In this document: positions 1-14,340 of the stretch, piece after piece
How the letters are laid out: each line of letters opens with the position of its first letter
Position numbering within the stretch: position 1 is the stretch's first letter
NCBI GenBank assembly: GCA_013365325.1
Contig: JABVXV010000326.1
Coordinates: forward strand, 1-64,000
Source: Dipetalonema caudispina
Lineage: Eukaryota > Nematoda > Chromadorea > Rhabditida > Onchocercidae
DNA: 64,000 nucleotides
Direction of reading: 5' to 3'
The notes under the pieces: model-generated
What the model was told of the DNA's origin: nothing
The model's database searches: none
Seen by the model: the letters and a program-made list of their open reading frames with translations, nothing else
Position numbers and translations under genes: made by a program

Positions 1-137
<137 letters not shown>

Positions 138-2469
138 TTTACTTATATCTACTGTGATTATTTTTTAACAATTATATGCTCAATGAGCTCAAACAATTCA
201 TAAAATTTTTGACAAAATAAACATTTCTGATATAGTGTTGTTGTTGTTATTATTTTTGTCAACTATTTCTTCAACATCCTTCCTTCATATTTCTTCCCTC
301 TAAAAACTTTTCCAAAATTAAACTTTCTCAAAATTAGTTACTCTTTTTTAAATTATCCATTTATTAACAATGTTTATAAATTATTTTTACGTTATTATAC
401 ATAACTAGGTATGTACTATAAAATATAAAATGATTTTTTTTTTTGAAAATAGCATATATATATATAATATGTATTCAATTTAGTGTCGGATATATTGGAC
501 TATTCGTTTGTCACATCAATCGCTAAAAAATGAAATAGCGGCATTGCTATACCCTTAGACAAACAATTGTTAGGCGCCGGTGTCCATAAAATCACAACTG
601 ATAGCTTCTTCCCTTATTCCGCTCAACTCTTACCGGTTTTCCCTCTTCTCTCCCATTCCTTTCTTTTTTCTTTCTCTTTTTTTTTCCGGTAATTTATGAT
701 CAGTTAGTACGAGATTGATTTCCCTGTCTTTCTGATGATGATCATTGCGCAAACGGTCAAAAATTCCACCTGTGGGAGAAGTTCGCGGCTTATAACAATG
801 GTCAGTAAGTACACACTACTATTGGTCAATGATTATGACTAGGACAAGATTGCGTCACCTTCATCTGCTTCATACGTTGACCTATTTCTTGTCGACTTTA
901 TTCCTATTTGCGCGAAATATACTGAAATGCTATTTTCACCTGAACAATTCTTGTTCGTGAAGTACCACAATATCAGTAAAAGATATACATACCTATATAT
1001 AGTTGATAAATTTTTGAAATTTCGAAGTATGTTTCAAAAATTTTCATTATTATAAATTACCAAACTGATGTTGGCTAATTAATTACTAAATCTTTCCATC
1101 ACCAAATGTTTAATTTTGAAAATACAGTAACCAGCAGCAAATTTTTTTGTCGATAGTCAATGGCATCAATAAATTTTCTTTTTTGCCATTAAATTAGCCA
1201 ATTTCGAATTGATGAATTTAGCAGTATTTCTTTTATTTCAATTATAACCATTTTGTGGCTACATTTTGCAAATAAAATCATTCAATACTTACTCGAATTG
1301 TTTCAAGAAAATTTGATTAATACTTGTTAAATTATCAGTTAATTATTGATAAAGCGCAATAGCACTTAACCAATGAAGTGAGATAATGTAAAGAAAGATT
1401 ACATTATACTACATGAATACTTTATATGTAGAAGAAATAATCAATTTTTACTGAAATTTTAATTTATTCCAAAATTTTATTTCTCACCAATAAACTTTTA
1501 GCTCCTAATTACTGACTGCATTGTAAGATTACTAAATTAATTATTTCATATTTTAACGCTAATGATTAATTATGCTAATAAATTACACAATATATTCCAT
1601 TGCTAAAATCTTGCCATTATTAGATTATCAGTTTTCGTTCTTCAATTCAATTTCTTTTTGATTGCAAAACTTTTTACTTGAAAATAATAGTGTTGCAAAA
1701 CTACCAAAGATGGAAACTTACTTCCATTTTCTACAACTGTTCATATAATTCGAACAAAGATTTTGCTTGTTATTTAAGCTTATTATTAATCAGTATTCCG
1801 AAATATTGAGTAAATTAATAAGTACAATTAGTCGTAAACAAATATATTATATTGCTTTATTCCCTAATAATGTTAAAAATACATTGCATATGAAATTAAC
1901 GGATAATTTTATCAATTAACTGTCCAAGTTCACCGTTATTAAATAATCTTTACAAGGAATGAATATTTTAAAAATTAAAAAAAGGAAGGTAATTTATGAA
2001 TCATTACAAAGTTTCATGCTTCTAACTATCTTTTAATACTGATAGAATCATGTCTATCCTTTTCTTTTTTTTTGATAGCTAATTTAAAAGTAAAACAAAG
2101 TGAAATATAAATAAAATAAAGAGGGGACGAAAAAAAAAAAGAAAATATCAACATTTCAAAACTAAAACTTATTAAAAAATGTATTATTAGATGCCACGAT
2201 GTGCTCTTTAATATCAAAATACAACAATGATAGATAAATTGGTTGATACTTACATTTTAAAAAAATGATTATGGAAAAAAAAATATGAAAAAAAAAAATA
2301 AGAACGAAAAAATTTTAAAAATCTTAGACAAATCTTTTTTTTTTTTGACAAAAATTTCTTTTTATTCTATCCAAAAATATTATCAAATTATTACATACCT
2401 TTAATTTTTTTTTTTTTTTCTACTTTTCATTAATCCATTAAAAATGCCTTTTTTTTTTTTTTTTTTTCT

Positions 2470-2518
<49 letters not shown>

Positions 2519-2700
2519 ACTTTTAATTAAAAAAAAAAAAAAGAAAAGAGAGGAAAATAAATAAATAAATAAAAAAAAAATAAAAAAAGAAATCCAATTT
2601 TTTTTTTTTTTTTCTTCCTTTCAAATATTTTATCTATCAATCTTTACAAATAGAGAAATATGATAATTTTCAAAGTGTTATTTCGATTGCAAGCCTTTTA
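138..2700. other. AT-rich spacer with a GC-richer patch at about 480-970
   Basis: I see no coding exon here; open frames are short and low in complexity. The exception to the AT-rich background is about 480-970, which has more CG dinucleotides. It carries nested inverted repeats (506-564) and the sequence TTTGCGCGAAA at 907-917, whose reverse strand contains TTTCGCGC, matching the E2F consensus TTTSSCGC. It may be a promoter or 5' region of a gene beyond the left edge, but no exon was recognised. Confidence 0.5.
506..564. repeat. Nested inverted repeats, candidate RNA or cruciform structure
   Basis: The outer arms GTTTGTC (506-512) and GACAAAC (558-564) are perfectly complementary. Between them CAATCGCTA (517-525) pairs with TAGCG (536-540) and, past a two-base bulge, ATTG (543-546). 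The structure sits in a locally GC-richer patch. It could be a structured RNA, an old transposon relic or chance. No family is recognised. Confidence 0.3.
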
Positions 2701-2702
2701 AA

Positions 2703-2759
<57 letters not shown>

Positions 2760-2991
2760 TATCCTTAGAAATATATATAGTAATAATACTACAGGAAGAG
2801 ATAGAGAAGGAATGAATTGATCAAATCATTATTATCATTATCATCATACCTTTATTTCCTCTTCCTTTCCTCTCTTCTTTCCTTTCCTCTTCCTTTTTCA
2901 TTCCTTTTCATTCCTCTCTTTATACCATTAAAAAATATTACATCTATCAAAATGCATCATACATACATACACATTCCAGCATATTTTTAAG

Positions 2992-3074
<83 letters not shown>
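2475..3074. repeat. Long poly(T) and poly(A) tracts, including an adjacent T/A inverted pair
   Basis: A T run at 2475-2510 is followed by a T run of about 43 (2994-3036) and, after a 4-base spacer, an A run of 34 (3041-3074). The last two are self-complementary and could extrude as a hairpin. Exact lengths in such tracts are prone to assembly error. The (AAT)n array lies inside the same interval. Confidence 0.9.
2705..2759. repeat. (AAT)n microsatellite
   Basis: An uninterrupted AAT array of about 18 units, flanked by poly(T)-rich spacer. Confidence 0.97.
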
Positions 3075-3076
<2 letters not shown>

Positions 3077-5729
3077 GAAAATCGAAATAGAAGAAAAGAA
3101 AAGAATGAAAAAATGAAAGAAGAAAACGAAAAAAAAAAGAGAATAGATGGAAGAGTAAAAAAAAATTAGAATACGAAGAAATGAAGAAAGAAAAAAAGAG
3201 CAAGTAAAATCAAAGTTTGACTAATTTTTTATTTTATTTTATGAATATTTGTAAATTTTATTATTTTAAAAAAAGAAAAAATAAAACTTTTTTTTCTTCA
3301 AAGCATTATGAATGCTTACAGATGGTATAACCTTTGTTTTTTTTTTTTTTTTTTCATCTTTTTTTAAAAAACAATAATTAATTTTTTTTAATGTTTTGTT
3401 AATTTTTTACATTTGTAACAAAAAAAAAAAAAAAAAAAAAAAAAAATTTATTTTTTTGAGTAAAGCACGAAGCTGAACAGTTGGTTATGTATAAATAAAT
3501 AAATATATATACATATATATTTGTATGTATGATTGTTCAAAAAGCTCTTTCAAAGTGGTAAAGGTCAACAAACCTTTTTAGCTATAAATTCTCTCTCGTC
3601 TACCTTTTTTTTTTTTTTTTTTTTTTTTTTCATTTTTAATTAAAATTTGTATTTTTTTTTTTTTTATGAAAGAAAAAAGGGAAATTTTCAAATTATGCCG
3701 TGTTTCTTTTTCATCAATCATTTAATTTTCTTATTTTAAAATATAAAAAAAAAATATTTTAGGGCCATTTTAAGATCATTTTGAGATTTCAACAAAATTT
3801 GTCCATGGAACCATTCAAAAAATACATATTACTAAAATATGAATGTGATGATTATTAATTCTTGCAAAATATTAAATCGATTATTAATCATTTATATAAC
3901 TTAAAAATTATGGCATGCGATATAAGAAATTATATCAATATTCAAAAATCACACAATTTAAATTGTTAAAAATTATTGGTTAAACAATTGCCTATGACAA
4001 TAATTCTTATTTTCGTAGAAAAATTTTTACCACAATTTAACATTTATTAATATTTTACTTTCTATATATGTAATTCAGTTATTCTAATAAAATATATATA
4101 TATGTATGAAAGAATATGTAAGTCAATTTTTTCACTTTTCTTCCAGGCATTTTTCACTGTTATACTTTTTTGACAAATATTAATATATTAATAATATATG
4201 AATTAATATTTGATACATAAGTTTGCTTGTAAATTAAATGATTTAAAATTATTAGACAGACATACTTTAGAATGGCTTTATAAATGAATTTTTGTTTGCA
4301 AAAATTGCTACTAAAAATTAAATAGTAAGATAATAAATAAAATTCTTCTTCCTTTCAAAAATTAACAAAATCTACCATCTAGATTTAAATGATAATCAAA
4401 AGATAAGAAAAATGAAGGATGCAAACAAATTGAGTAGAAGTAATCAAACATTAAATGAATGAAGCAAGAATATAAATTAGAACAGATAAAATTAGAAGAT
4501 TAAACGTATCATCAAATTAAATGATTCAATTTATCGTATTAAAAATTTCATTTTTGTATACACTTTCTTCTAAAATTGCTTAAAAGAATTTCTTCATGAA
4601 AAAATTATTCAAATATTTATTCAAAAGTATATTTTATTATAAAATATTATCATTGACATTATACATTTTACATTTGAAAAAAAAAAAAAAGTGTTTTTTC
4701 AATTGGAATGAAAGTATTTGTGTTTGTTTAAAGATTTATTTGTTAAATTGTGAAAAGCAATGCTTTATCATTTGATATCAATTATCTATTCTTATGAGAA
4801 ATTAATTTCTGAGTGTATAATTTAATAAATTACTGATAAATATGTTTAAACTATGATGTAAAAATATTATTATTTATTGGGGTAATTTGCTAGAAAATGT
4901 GTCAATTAAATTAACAAAGGAAAATGACTTATTATTTTAAGATCTATAACTTTACATTATGAAAAATAACCTGTTAGTTTCTAACATATAAAAACATTTT
5001 GTCCAATTCGATAATTAAGGGTAAAGTTATAATCTAACAAAAATTCATAATTTTAAGAATTGAAACTCCCTATCTCAGAACTGTTCAATTTCTTAATTAA
5101 AGATGTCATAAATTGGAAGTATTTGTCAATCTGTCAACTGACTTTTTTTTAAATGCAATGTGAATAAAAGTAAAAACTTCTTAATTCAATGAAAATTGAA
5201 ACTTTTTATCTTGGAACTATTAAATTTACATTAAATTTTTTTGGTTGAATTGAAGTTAATTTATATTTTATTAATTAGCTTTTAAATTTTGACTGGCAAG
5301 AAAACTTCCTTTTATTTAATAATTGTGGTGTCAATTTGCATCAAAATTCCTTCAATTAAAAATAACAAAATTTAAAATTGACCAATAATTTCATTAACTT
5401 TCGAATTTTAGCTCTGAAAAAAGAAACTTTTTCTTTTATTTTATTAGTTGTAATTTCGATAAAGATATTTTACAATTAGCAATGATCATGCAGACAATTT
5501 TAAAGTATTTTCCAAAATTTTTTTCTTGGTAACAAAAAATGTTACTCCTTTCTTTATTCCATTCTTTTTTGTCAAGAGGTTAAGTGACCTTTTTTCCCGA
5601 TGAAAAAAAAAGTACAGTTAAAAGTTTAAAAAGAGAATACACGTGTATGGGAAACAAAAAAGAAAGGAAAGGTGAAAATGAGAGAAAGGAATGTCATACT
5701 TCATTTTGACACCAAATATATTTCATTGG

Positions 5730-5776
<47 letters not shown>

Positions 5777-8690
5777 AGAAAACAACAGGGGAAAATCTTT
5801 CTAGAAATGTCAAATTCTTTTAATTAATAGGAAAGAAAAAGTGGAAAAAAAAAAAATTCGAAAAATAGGATAAAAATATGGGGTAGCAGCATTTTACTTT
5901 TTTCTTTGTTGAAAAAAATTTTTTTGTCATTTGTCACTATACTATTTTTTGAATTGATCATTATCAGTACTACGATTACTATTACTATTAGTATTAGTAT
6001 TATGTATTAGTATTTACCAGACATAACAAATCTTTTTCACAACTAATTTATCTTTTCTTTTTTTTTTTTTCGTTAAAAAAGAAAAAAATTGTACTTTTTC
6101 ATTTTTTTTTGAAAAAATTTAAAATTTTAAATTTAAAAAGAGAAATGAAAACTTCAATTCCTTCTTTTCCTTTCTTCTTTGGATGTATTGAAAACAAAAA
6201 CAAAATATTTGGATAAACAGGATATACATATGTGACATAATCTTTGATCACTTAAAATGATAATATCACATGAGTTGATCAATTTCTTTTGGCTAAATTA
6301 TATTTTAAAAAAGAAAATGAGGAAGAAAGATAACGCTGATCTAATAGTTACTCGCTTAATTATTTACTTACTTACTTATTTTTCGATATTTAAAATGGTA
6401 ATGATAGCTAACTATAAGGAAATAAAATCAGAAATAGACGCTTAATCTTCCATTATAATATTACTATTTCTGTTTTAATATTATTGATGCATTCTAATCA
6501 AATTAACAATTACGTAACGTACGTGAAAATAAACAAAAAATTTGAATATATGTAATTAAATAATTGTTATTTCAACCGAATAACGAAATATAATTTTGTA
6601 TTTTAATATAGTTCGTTGAAATTGGTTAAAATTTTAGAGATATTGCTGTTATTGCTAGATCCATTGGTAGATCATTGCTAATAATATTAGCATTTTAATT
6701 TTATTGTTTCAGTTTTTCAGCATAAAATTAATAATTGATAAATTCAGCATAATATCATTTTTATTGAATAATTAGTAATACTATTAGTGCAACTTACGTT
6801 ATCAATATTCAAATGCTATGCTAACAAAGATTAAAGCCTAAAATGACAAATTTTTTTTCTTTTTTTTTTTCAATATAATAATATAAATGAAAAGGAAAAA
6901 AACATTGATTATAAAGTATAAAATATTTTACAAAGAAAAAAAAAAAAAAAAAAAAAAAAAAGGAAGAGAAGAAGAAAAAGTGGAACAATGATAAGACAAA
7001 TTGTTAAGACAGGCGGCAGGCGGTAAAAATGATTAAAAATGTTACTGATTATTTTATACAAATCTTTGTTCCGTATTGCTCGAACAAAAAAAAAAGAAAA
7101 AGAAAGAAAACAAAAAACTATTTGAAAACTATTTGAATTTAGCAGCTATTCAAAAACAAAAAAAAATAAAATATCCAAATCAAATTTAAAATAAATTAAT
7201 TTATGCTAATGAAGAAATGAATCAAATAAACATGATAATTTCAAATTTAAGCAAATAGATTTTCAAAAAAGAAGGAAAAAAAAAAACAAATTGGCAATGA
7301 TAGGTTCAAATTCATATAGATTTATAAGATTTTGAAGTGATAAAATTTGTGTATTTAATACATTATTTCTTTTACCGTCCATAACATGTAATGAAATAAT
7401 GAAATTTATGACTGATTCAATAAAGAAATGAAATTGTTAAAAAAGAAATTAAAATTTGAAATAATAAGCAACTCAAGAAAGATTACTTTGCTTCAATTTT
7501 ATACTTCAATATATTGCTATTATTGCTTTAGTATGATTAAATGATGAATTATTGCAAATTTGCATAAAATGCAATGATGAAATTGTAAAAATTAACGCTA
7601 CCCTTGAAACTTTATAGATTAATGGAAACGTTGAAATTTCAAAATTTAGCTGCAAATTTCGACCTTTTTTGTCGTATCTTTGAAACATAATGTTTATTGG
7701 AAAATTTTTAAAATTTAAATTTAAAAATCAAATTCTTACGTTGGCTCATAAAGTAATGTGAAATATGCAGATGTCTCTTACATCATCTATCACATTTTGA
7801 TGAGAATCATTTTTGTTTTCATCCTTCGTCCTTTACCAATTGAAGCATTACCGCTTCTTCTGTTTTGAATAAAATTTTCCTCTGTTCTTTTTGTTTCTAC
7901 AAAATTTTTCATTTCAAAAAGTTAATCTGTTTTGAATGTTGTTTCAGATGTAACATAAAAGAATTTTGTATTGGATGTAATTGTCGATGTCACTAAATCT
8001 AATTAGTTTTTCCTTTTTTCTTTCCTTCCACTTCCCTAATAATGGGCAATCAAACAAAATTTTTATCTGCAACATTTTTAAATATGAATTTAAATTACTG
8101 TAAAATGTAGCATACAGTATTAAAATATTGTTTTCTGTCATACAAATAATTCAATTAATTTTCATCCACTTTTTTTTTTTTACTGTAAATGATAAAAAGT
8201 TTTGAATTTATATATATAAGTATAATTATGACAATTTAACAGCCGATTATTATTTTGAATTGAAAAAAGAAAAAAAGAAAACCGAAGAGCTGAGGATAAT
8301 TTAAATAATTTTAAAAAATCAATAAAAATTTTTTGATAGAAAATTTGTAGAATAAAAAAAAATTATTTCCACTTAAAATCACTAATAAATTTATTGTTAT
8401 ATCGGATTTGATATTTTTCAACCAATCTTGTTTATTCTTTCCTCTTTGAAATATTTTCAGAATTCGTACAAAATATCGATTGCATAGCTTAAAAATTATC
8501 AGTCGTTGCTAAATCTTGCACTGTCATAATTCCCGGGATATTATGGTAGTTTTAGGATATACAGGATATATCGATCTATCTATATATATACTGGATATAT
8601 AGGACTATTTTCGAGGTACAAGATAAGCTAATTCCGGGACTATTTTTCATCTTTAGGATATGAGCTTTTGAAATTTCGAAAAAGGACATG
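3075..8690. other. AT-rich spacer, nothing recognised
   Basis: Homopolymer tracts abound (for example A runs at 3421-3446, 5732-5775 and 6936-6961, and a T run at 3606-3630). Open frames are 60-65 codons at most and of low-complexity composition. I found no exon with a recognisable domain on either strand. Confidence 0.6.
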
Positions 8691-9020
8691 AAAGAGTTAA
8701 CCGCCCTCACCCGATGAGGAAGTGTTGATAATGCGCGAGGATAGCGATGATAGGTGGGTATGATTATTTCGGATGATGGTAACGGAAGAGTGAAAAAAGA
8801 GAGAAGGAAACGGTGCGGAAAAGGGTGGTGACATAAAAAAAAAAAAAAAAAAGGCGACAGACAGAGATCAACGGTATGGGAGGATAAGATGACAGCTCCG
8901 CCCTATAGTACCGCCTCCGAAAAATGGAATAATTGCAACGAACTGTCCGCCATCAGTTCACCCAAACCGATAGGGTACAATTGAGACGAGAAATTGAGCT
9001 ATTCGAAATAGGATCGTTGC
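8690..9020. promoter_or_regulatory. GC-rich, CpG-containing island, possible promoter
   Basis: About 330 bp with clearly higher G+C and CG content than its surroundings, including several GGCGG/CCGCC-type boxes. On the minus strand an ATG at 8834 opens 41 codons to a GTGAGG donor (exon end 8711), so a leftward first coding exon is conceivable. No continuation was found to the left within the window. Function is inference; the composition is directly visible. Confidence 0.3.
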
Positions 9021-11739
9021 GCAACTTTTCTTAACTGATTTTATATCCTAGCATATAGCTATTAATAGCATTTCTTTTTTTTTTTTTATCGAAAGATTAA
9101 AATTTTAATTGCATAATTTTTTTTTTTTTTTTTTAAGTAATAATAATTCAGAAAAGGTTTATAGGATAATGAATGAAAATAAGAGTAATACATTTATTAA
9201 TGAAAAATTTGATTGTTAAATTTTGAAAGTTTTTTTTTTTTTCATCAAATTTAAACATATTAGCTTTGAATATATTAATCCTTCTTTATTCTTTTTTCCC
9301 TCCTTTCTTTTAATTCATGTAAATTTCAGATTTTCAAAATTTTAAAAATAATGCAAATTCACTTATCTAATTCTCATAAATGATATAAATTGTATAATTT
9401 CAAAAAATTTTTTAACTTTTTTTATCAGTGACTTCCGTGTCTTCCCTTCTTTTTTTTTTTTTTGTTTGTTTTTCTCTTCCTTTTGAACCGAAGAAATTTT
9501 GATAAGTTGTATAGTAATAATTGAATGAATATGTATTTGTATATATATTAGCTTCTTCTTAATTTTAAATAATTCATTTTAAGATAAAACAATTTAATTT
9601 GGACCAAGATAACTCAGTAAACAATAAGCATTAAGCAGAGGTAAAAATTTCGTAAATTTAAATTTAAAATTTCATAAATTTTGAAAATTTTTAAAAATTT
9701 CCCATCTTAAAATTTTTGCTTAAATTAAGGAATTTTAATTTAAACTTTTAATTAAAATTTCCTTAAATATTGCATGAAAAGTGAATGAATAAGCAAAAAA
9801 AAAAAAACAACAACATGCAACATTTTTAGCCAAGAAACTCTGTAAGATGCACAATGAGATTTTTATAGGTTTATTTGAGGTAAAGGCCGCATTAAATCCA
9901 TGTTGTTTATCGTCTTAACAATCCGCGGTATTTTCAATGATGACCCGATAAATGAAGTTTGGTAATGGTACAATTAGTTGGGGTCAAATTGATTGTATTT
10001 TTTACATAGTATTAGAATAGGTTACGCTTTCTAAAATGTAATTATTATTTGAAAATGAAAAAGAAAAGATTTGGGAGATTATTCACGATAATAGAATTAT
10101 CTTTTATTTTTGAAGCTTTTTTTATTTTTTTTTTTTTTTTTTTACAAATCCTAAATATGCTTTATATCATTTTCCATTAATTGTGGAAATTTTTTTTTTT
10201 TTGGCTATGTGAAGAGAAGAAGAGAAGATATTTCATAAATTAAAAATGTTTTTTTATTTTTATTTTCAAAAAAAAAAAAAAAAAGTAAATGAATAAAGAA
10301 AAAATTAACACTATCATATTCTTATCCTTTAATAAATATCATTTATTTAGGATTTAAGTGAAAATTTTTCAATGATTAATTTCAAATGTTAAAATTTTTG
10401 CGTTTTAAAAGTATAAAAATTGTTAAATAATTTCTTACCTCTGTCTTTTCATTTTTTTCTTTTATTTTAAATTAAATTAAAAAGGAAAAACATGCAATTA
10501 TTACTGCTCTATTTACATGTAATTGATTAAGTAAGTAAGCATTTATAGTAAATGAAACTTTTTCTTGCTATTTAAACTGGATAAATTTTATAATTTCGAA
10601 GATTATTTTAGCAATTAGTGTATTATCTTTATTCTTTACCAAACTATTTTTCCATTTCGGGAGAAATCACTGATGACAAATTAAAATTTAGCTATCTAAC
10701 TTCTCAAAAAAAAAAAAAATTTACCTACCTAATTTCTCTTGTAAATACTTCATCTCATATATTGATATTTTCGATTTGATTATATTGAATATATCGGAAA
10801 ATGTTACATATTCCCGGAAATTTCCAATTAAATCGGAAATATCCGATGATAGCATTCATCTTCAGTATGATATCATATATATTTCTTTCAAGAATAGACA
10901 ATTGAATGAAATCCTTCTTTTCTTCCTTATAATAAATGGCCAAAACTTATCATTCATCAATAATTTTTAACTTGATCTTAATTAATCGAGTATTTTCTCC
11001 GTTTCCTACAATTTCATGCTCGTTCTTCTTATCAAATGATGACAGTCATTCCTTCCCTAAAATACATCCTCTATCAAATGCTACGAAAAACACAAATCAA
11101 GTATTCGTGTATTCCTGTATCCTTTTTTTTTTTTTTTATTTCATATGATTTCTCCATTTTGATTGCAAAATGATCCTTGTTTAAAAATGATGTATAATTT
11201 AAAATAGACAAGTAATTCGTTATCTTAACATTTTACTTAAACGGTATTACTTTAATACTTTAAGTATAGTAGTATTATTAAACATATTTGTTCGGTAAAG
11301 ATTTTCGCGAAAGAAATAATGAGATTTTATGATGCATTTTTATTATAATACAAGCTAATCTGATTAGAAATAATCAGTATTGCGATCATATGTATTAATA
11401 CTTATATAAAAATAATCAGATGTATCGAAATAATCGTATATATCAGTACTTATATATGTATGTATAAGCATTGATTAATTATTACAGCAATTTCTAATTT
11501 TTTTAGAACTCATCCGGAACAAATGATCAATTATTATCCAGTAATTCCAATATTATTCCAGAAAAATAGCAAATAAAAACGAAATGCCTTGAATATTTCG
11601 TGTAGTTTTTTTTTTTTTCTTTTTTTTGAAATAATTCCTATTTAAAATTCTCTATAAATTATTTCACAATTCCCGATTGAAATTGATACATTTAATATTT
11701 ATCATATATTTTCCGAATGCATAAATTTAACGAAATAAC

Positions 11740-11771
<32 letters not shown>

Positions 11772-13000
11772 AAAAAATATTTTATACTATATTTCAAGAA
11801 ATGCTTATATAAAAGTTATTCCATTCAAAAATCATTCAACTATACATAAATCTAACATGTAAATAACTCTGACCCTATTTATACATTTATAATTTTTGAT
11901 AAAGTTCAGAAAAAAAAAAAAAAAAGGAAATAATTCGAGGAATAAAATCGATCATCATCAACAGTTGATAACAAATAAAATAGTATAGTAGTAGTAGTAG
12001 TAGTAGAATAATGATATTGTTGTCAAGTTAGCCATATATTTATTATTCAAGAAATGAAAGTATCAACGATGATAGTAGACAAGAGAGATCTTTTTACTCT
12101 TAATATCTACTATCTTAATATCTTTCTTTTTCCTCCTTCTGTTCATTTTTTTTTTTTTTTTTTTTTATCTATACCATTAAAGAAGACTTGGTTCAATCTC
12201 TCAACCTATTATCCCTGTTTGAACGTTGACCTTTTTTGCATTTATCCTTTTCATTCTTTCTTTTTTTTTTTTTTTTTTTTTCATTTATTTTAAAATATTT
12301 ATTTAAATATATAAATGATTTATTTTAAACTATCTCTTCATAATCTATTTTGTTTATTTTATTTTTTTTTCTCATTTCTTTTCATCTTTTCTTTTTTCAG
12401 ATTTTCTTTTTTAGTTTAAATGAATTAATAATTATATTTGTTATTTATTAGTAATTTTACAACAGGAATTCCTTCAACAATTATTAATTAATGTAATTCA
12501 AAATAGTAAAAGATATATAGTGGATAAAAAAGAATTTTTTTCTTTCTCGGTATAATTTTTAAAAATGGATTGATATTAAATTAATCGATCGGTCGATCGA
12601 TCAATGAAACGATTGATCCTTTTTATATCTTATTATGATTTTTATTAACAAAGTGAAGTTTTTCCTATCATTGACAATTTTTAATTTTATTCATCATTCT
12701 AAATTTTCATTATTATTCATTTATGCATATATTTTTACATATGCATGATAATATAGCTATCAGTTAGAACAGTTTTATTTATCGATTAGAATTGAAAAGT
12801 TATTGATCCTTTCGAAAGATTTTGTAAAAATTTAAAAAAAAAAAGAAAGGAGAAATGGGATGAAAGAAAGATAAATTTGTTCAAATATTCTCAAATTTTT
12901 AATTGATAATTATTAAAACGTTATCGTACCCTTTTTTTCTATCACTCTCTCTTCCTCTCTCTTTCTCTCTCCCCTTTCCTTAGTTTTCTGCTTATCCATT
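9021..13000. other. AT-rich spacer, nothing recognised
   Basis: Poly(A)/poly(T) tracts, a short (AGT)n array near 11988-12006 and a perfect palindrome ATCGATCG-GT-CGATCGAT at 12584-12601. No exon with recognisable protein features was found. The longest open frame (12054-12293, 79 codons) is mostly Phe runs encoded by poly(T). Confidence 0.55.
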
Positions 13001-13042
13001 CTTTCCGCAATGTTTATTGCAACATTGCATGCTACATATTGC

Positions 13043-13060
13043 AACATGCATTTGCATGTT
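13043..13060. promoter_or_regulatory. Palindrome containing a POU octamer-type site
   Basis: AACATGCA-TT-TGCATGTT is a perfect 8-bp inverted repeat. It contains ATTTGCAT (13050-13057), the canonical POU octamer, and related GCAACAT words repeat just upstream. It lies about 1.4 kb upstream of the cyclin D start in a GC-richer patch (13000-13280). Regulatory use is inference. Confidence 0.25.
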
Positions 13061-14229
13061 TGCTAATAGCATACATCGGCAACATTCATACTTCATTAGG
13101 GTCATAGGGCATTATATATCAACGCGTCCTAATTATTCGTTGTAGTCGAGCATTGTAAGATCATCGGTTGGACAAGTAAAAAGCATCTTTCTCATTCTGA
13201 ATAGTTGGGTTTACCGGAACGGAGGTTAATAATAGAATAGAATATGAAGGTGTGTTTGTGTTATTTTCCCCGCCCTCCGAAATTTGGGCCTTGTGCATAT
13301 TTTTTTTTTTTTTTTTTTTGGTAAAATAAAATTTCTCATATTATATTTCGTAACAATTTTGGCGAAAAATTCCGGAATTTTTAGATTTGAAATTTAAAAT
13401 TCTAATCAGTTTCTTACCATCTGTCACCCTATTGAACTTCAAAAATTATTCATTCATACATTGTTGAACGAATGAATCCCATACATAATTATTTCATAAA
13501 ATTTTACGCATAACTTTTTGCTTTTTCTAACTAAAGCTTCTGAAGCATTACATTCCACCTATTATATCTTTGTATCATTCATCTTGTACCATAATAAATT
13601 TTTAAATTTAAATTTTAATTATTACTATTTGTTTATCTGATCATCTATATATCTGTTACCTTTCGTATGCCATATCTATGCTATTTAGTTTACTGCAATC
13701 AATGAATTTCCTAGTTGTATTTGCCAAATATTTACCAAATATTGCCAATATAAATTTCATTTATTTTCTTTTTGACTATTCGAATGAATGTAAAATACTG
13801 CTTTCTATCATTGTAAAGTGTATTATGAGAATTAGATTCCTAAAAAAAAATTAAAATTAACTAATATTTGATAAGATATTATGAAGCGGAAATTTTACAG
13901 CAAAAGTTGCATGTTTCCTTTTCCTCTTATCAGTTTGCTTCAATCGTAACATAATGCTAAGTAGAATTATTCAGTATTTTTTACTTTGTCGTATGGACAA
14001 ATATCATATCACATTATCATTTTATAATACGTTAATTGTATCAAACATAAGAATAGCAGCTACCTGATCACGTAGTAACGTTACGTTCAGCTTTGATAGG
14101 TAAATAACGCCCCATTACTGTGCGATCCAAAAATATACCATATGTTTCGAATTTTTCAGTGGCACAATATCCTGAATCTCAAAATTCTGCAATTATCATC
14201 ATCATCATCCAACAAAATACACCACGGAC

Positions 14230-14340
14230 GAAAATTGCCAACCGAGCAAGTGTGGGTGTGTGGTAGTTGGCGCCTAAGCGCGTGTGCGCAATACACGGGC
14301 GCAAGTGCGTCGACTTCCACACATACGTCCATTTGATATC
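14230..14340 (+). promoter_or_regulatory. GC-rich region upstream of cyclin D with an E2F-like site
   Basis: The 200 bp before the cyclin D start are far richer in CG dinucleotides than their surroundings. TTGGCGCC at 14267-14274, preceded by G, matches seven of eight positions of the E2F consensus TTTSSCGC. Cyclin D genes are commonly linked to Rb/E2F control, so a proximal promoter is a reasonable guess. No TATA box or start site can be fixed from sequence. Confidence 0.3.

Noticed and set aside
14142..14336. 64-codon frame just upstream of cyclin D
   Set aside because: It is in another frame, ends before the cyclin ATG and lies in the presumed promoter. The AG directly before ATG 14453 makes the annotated start more likely.
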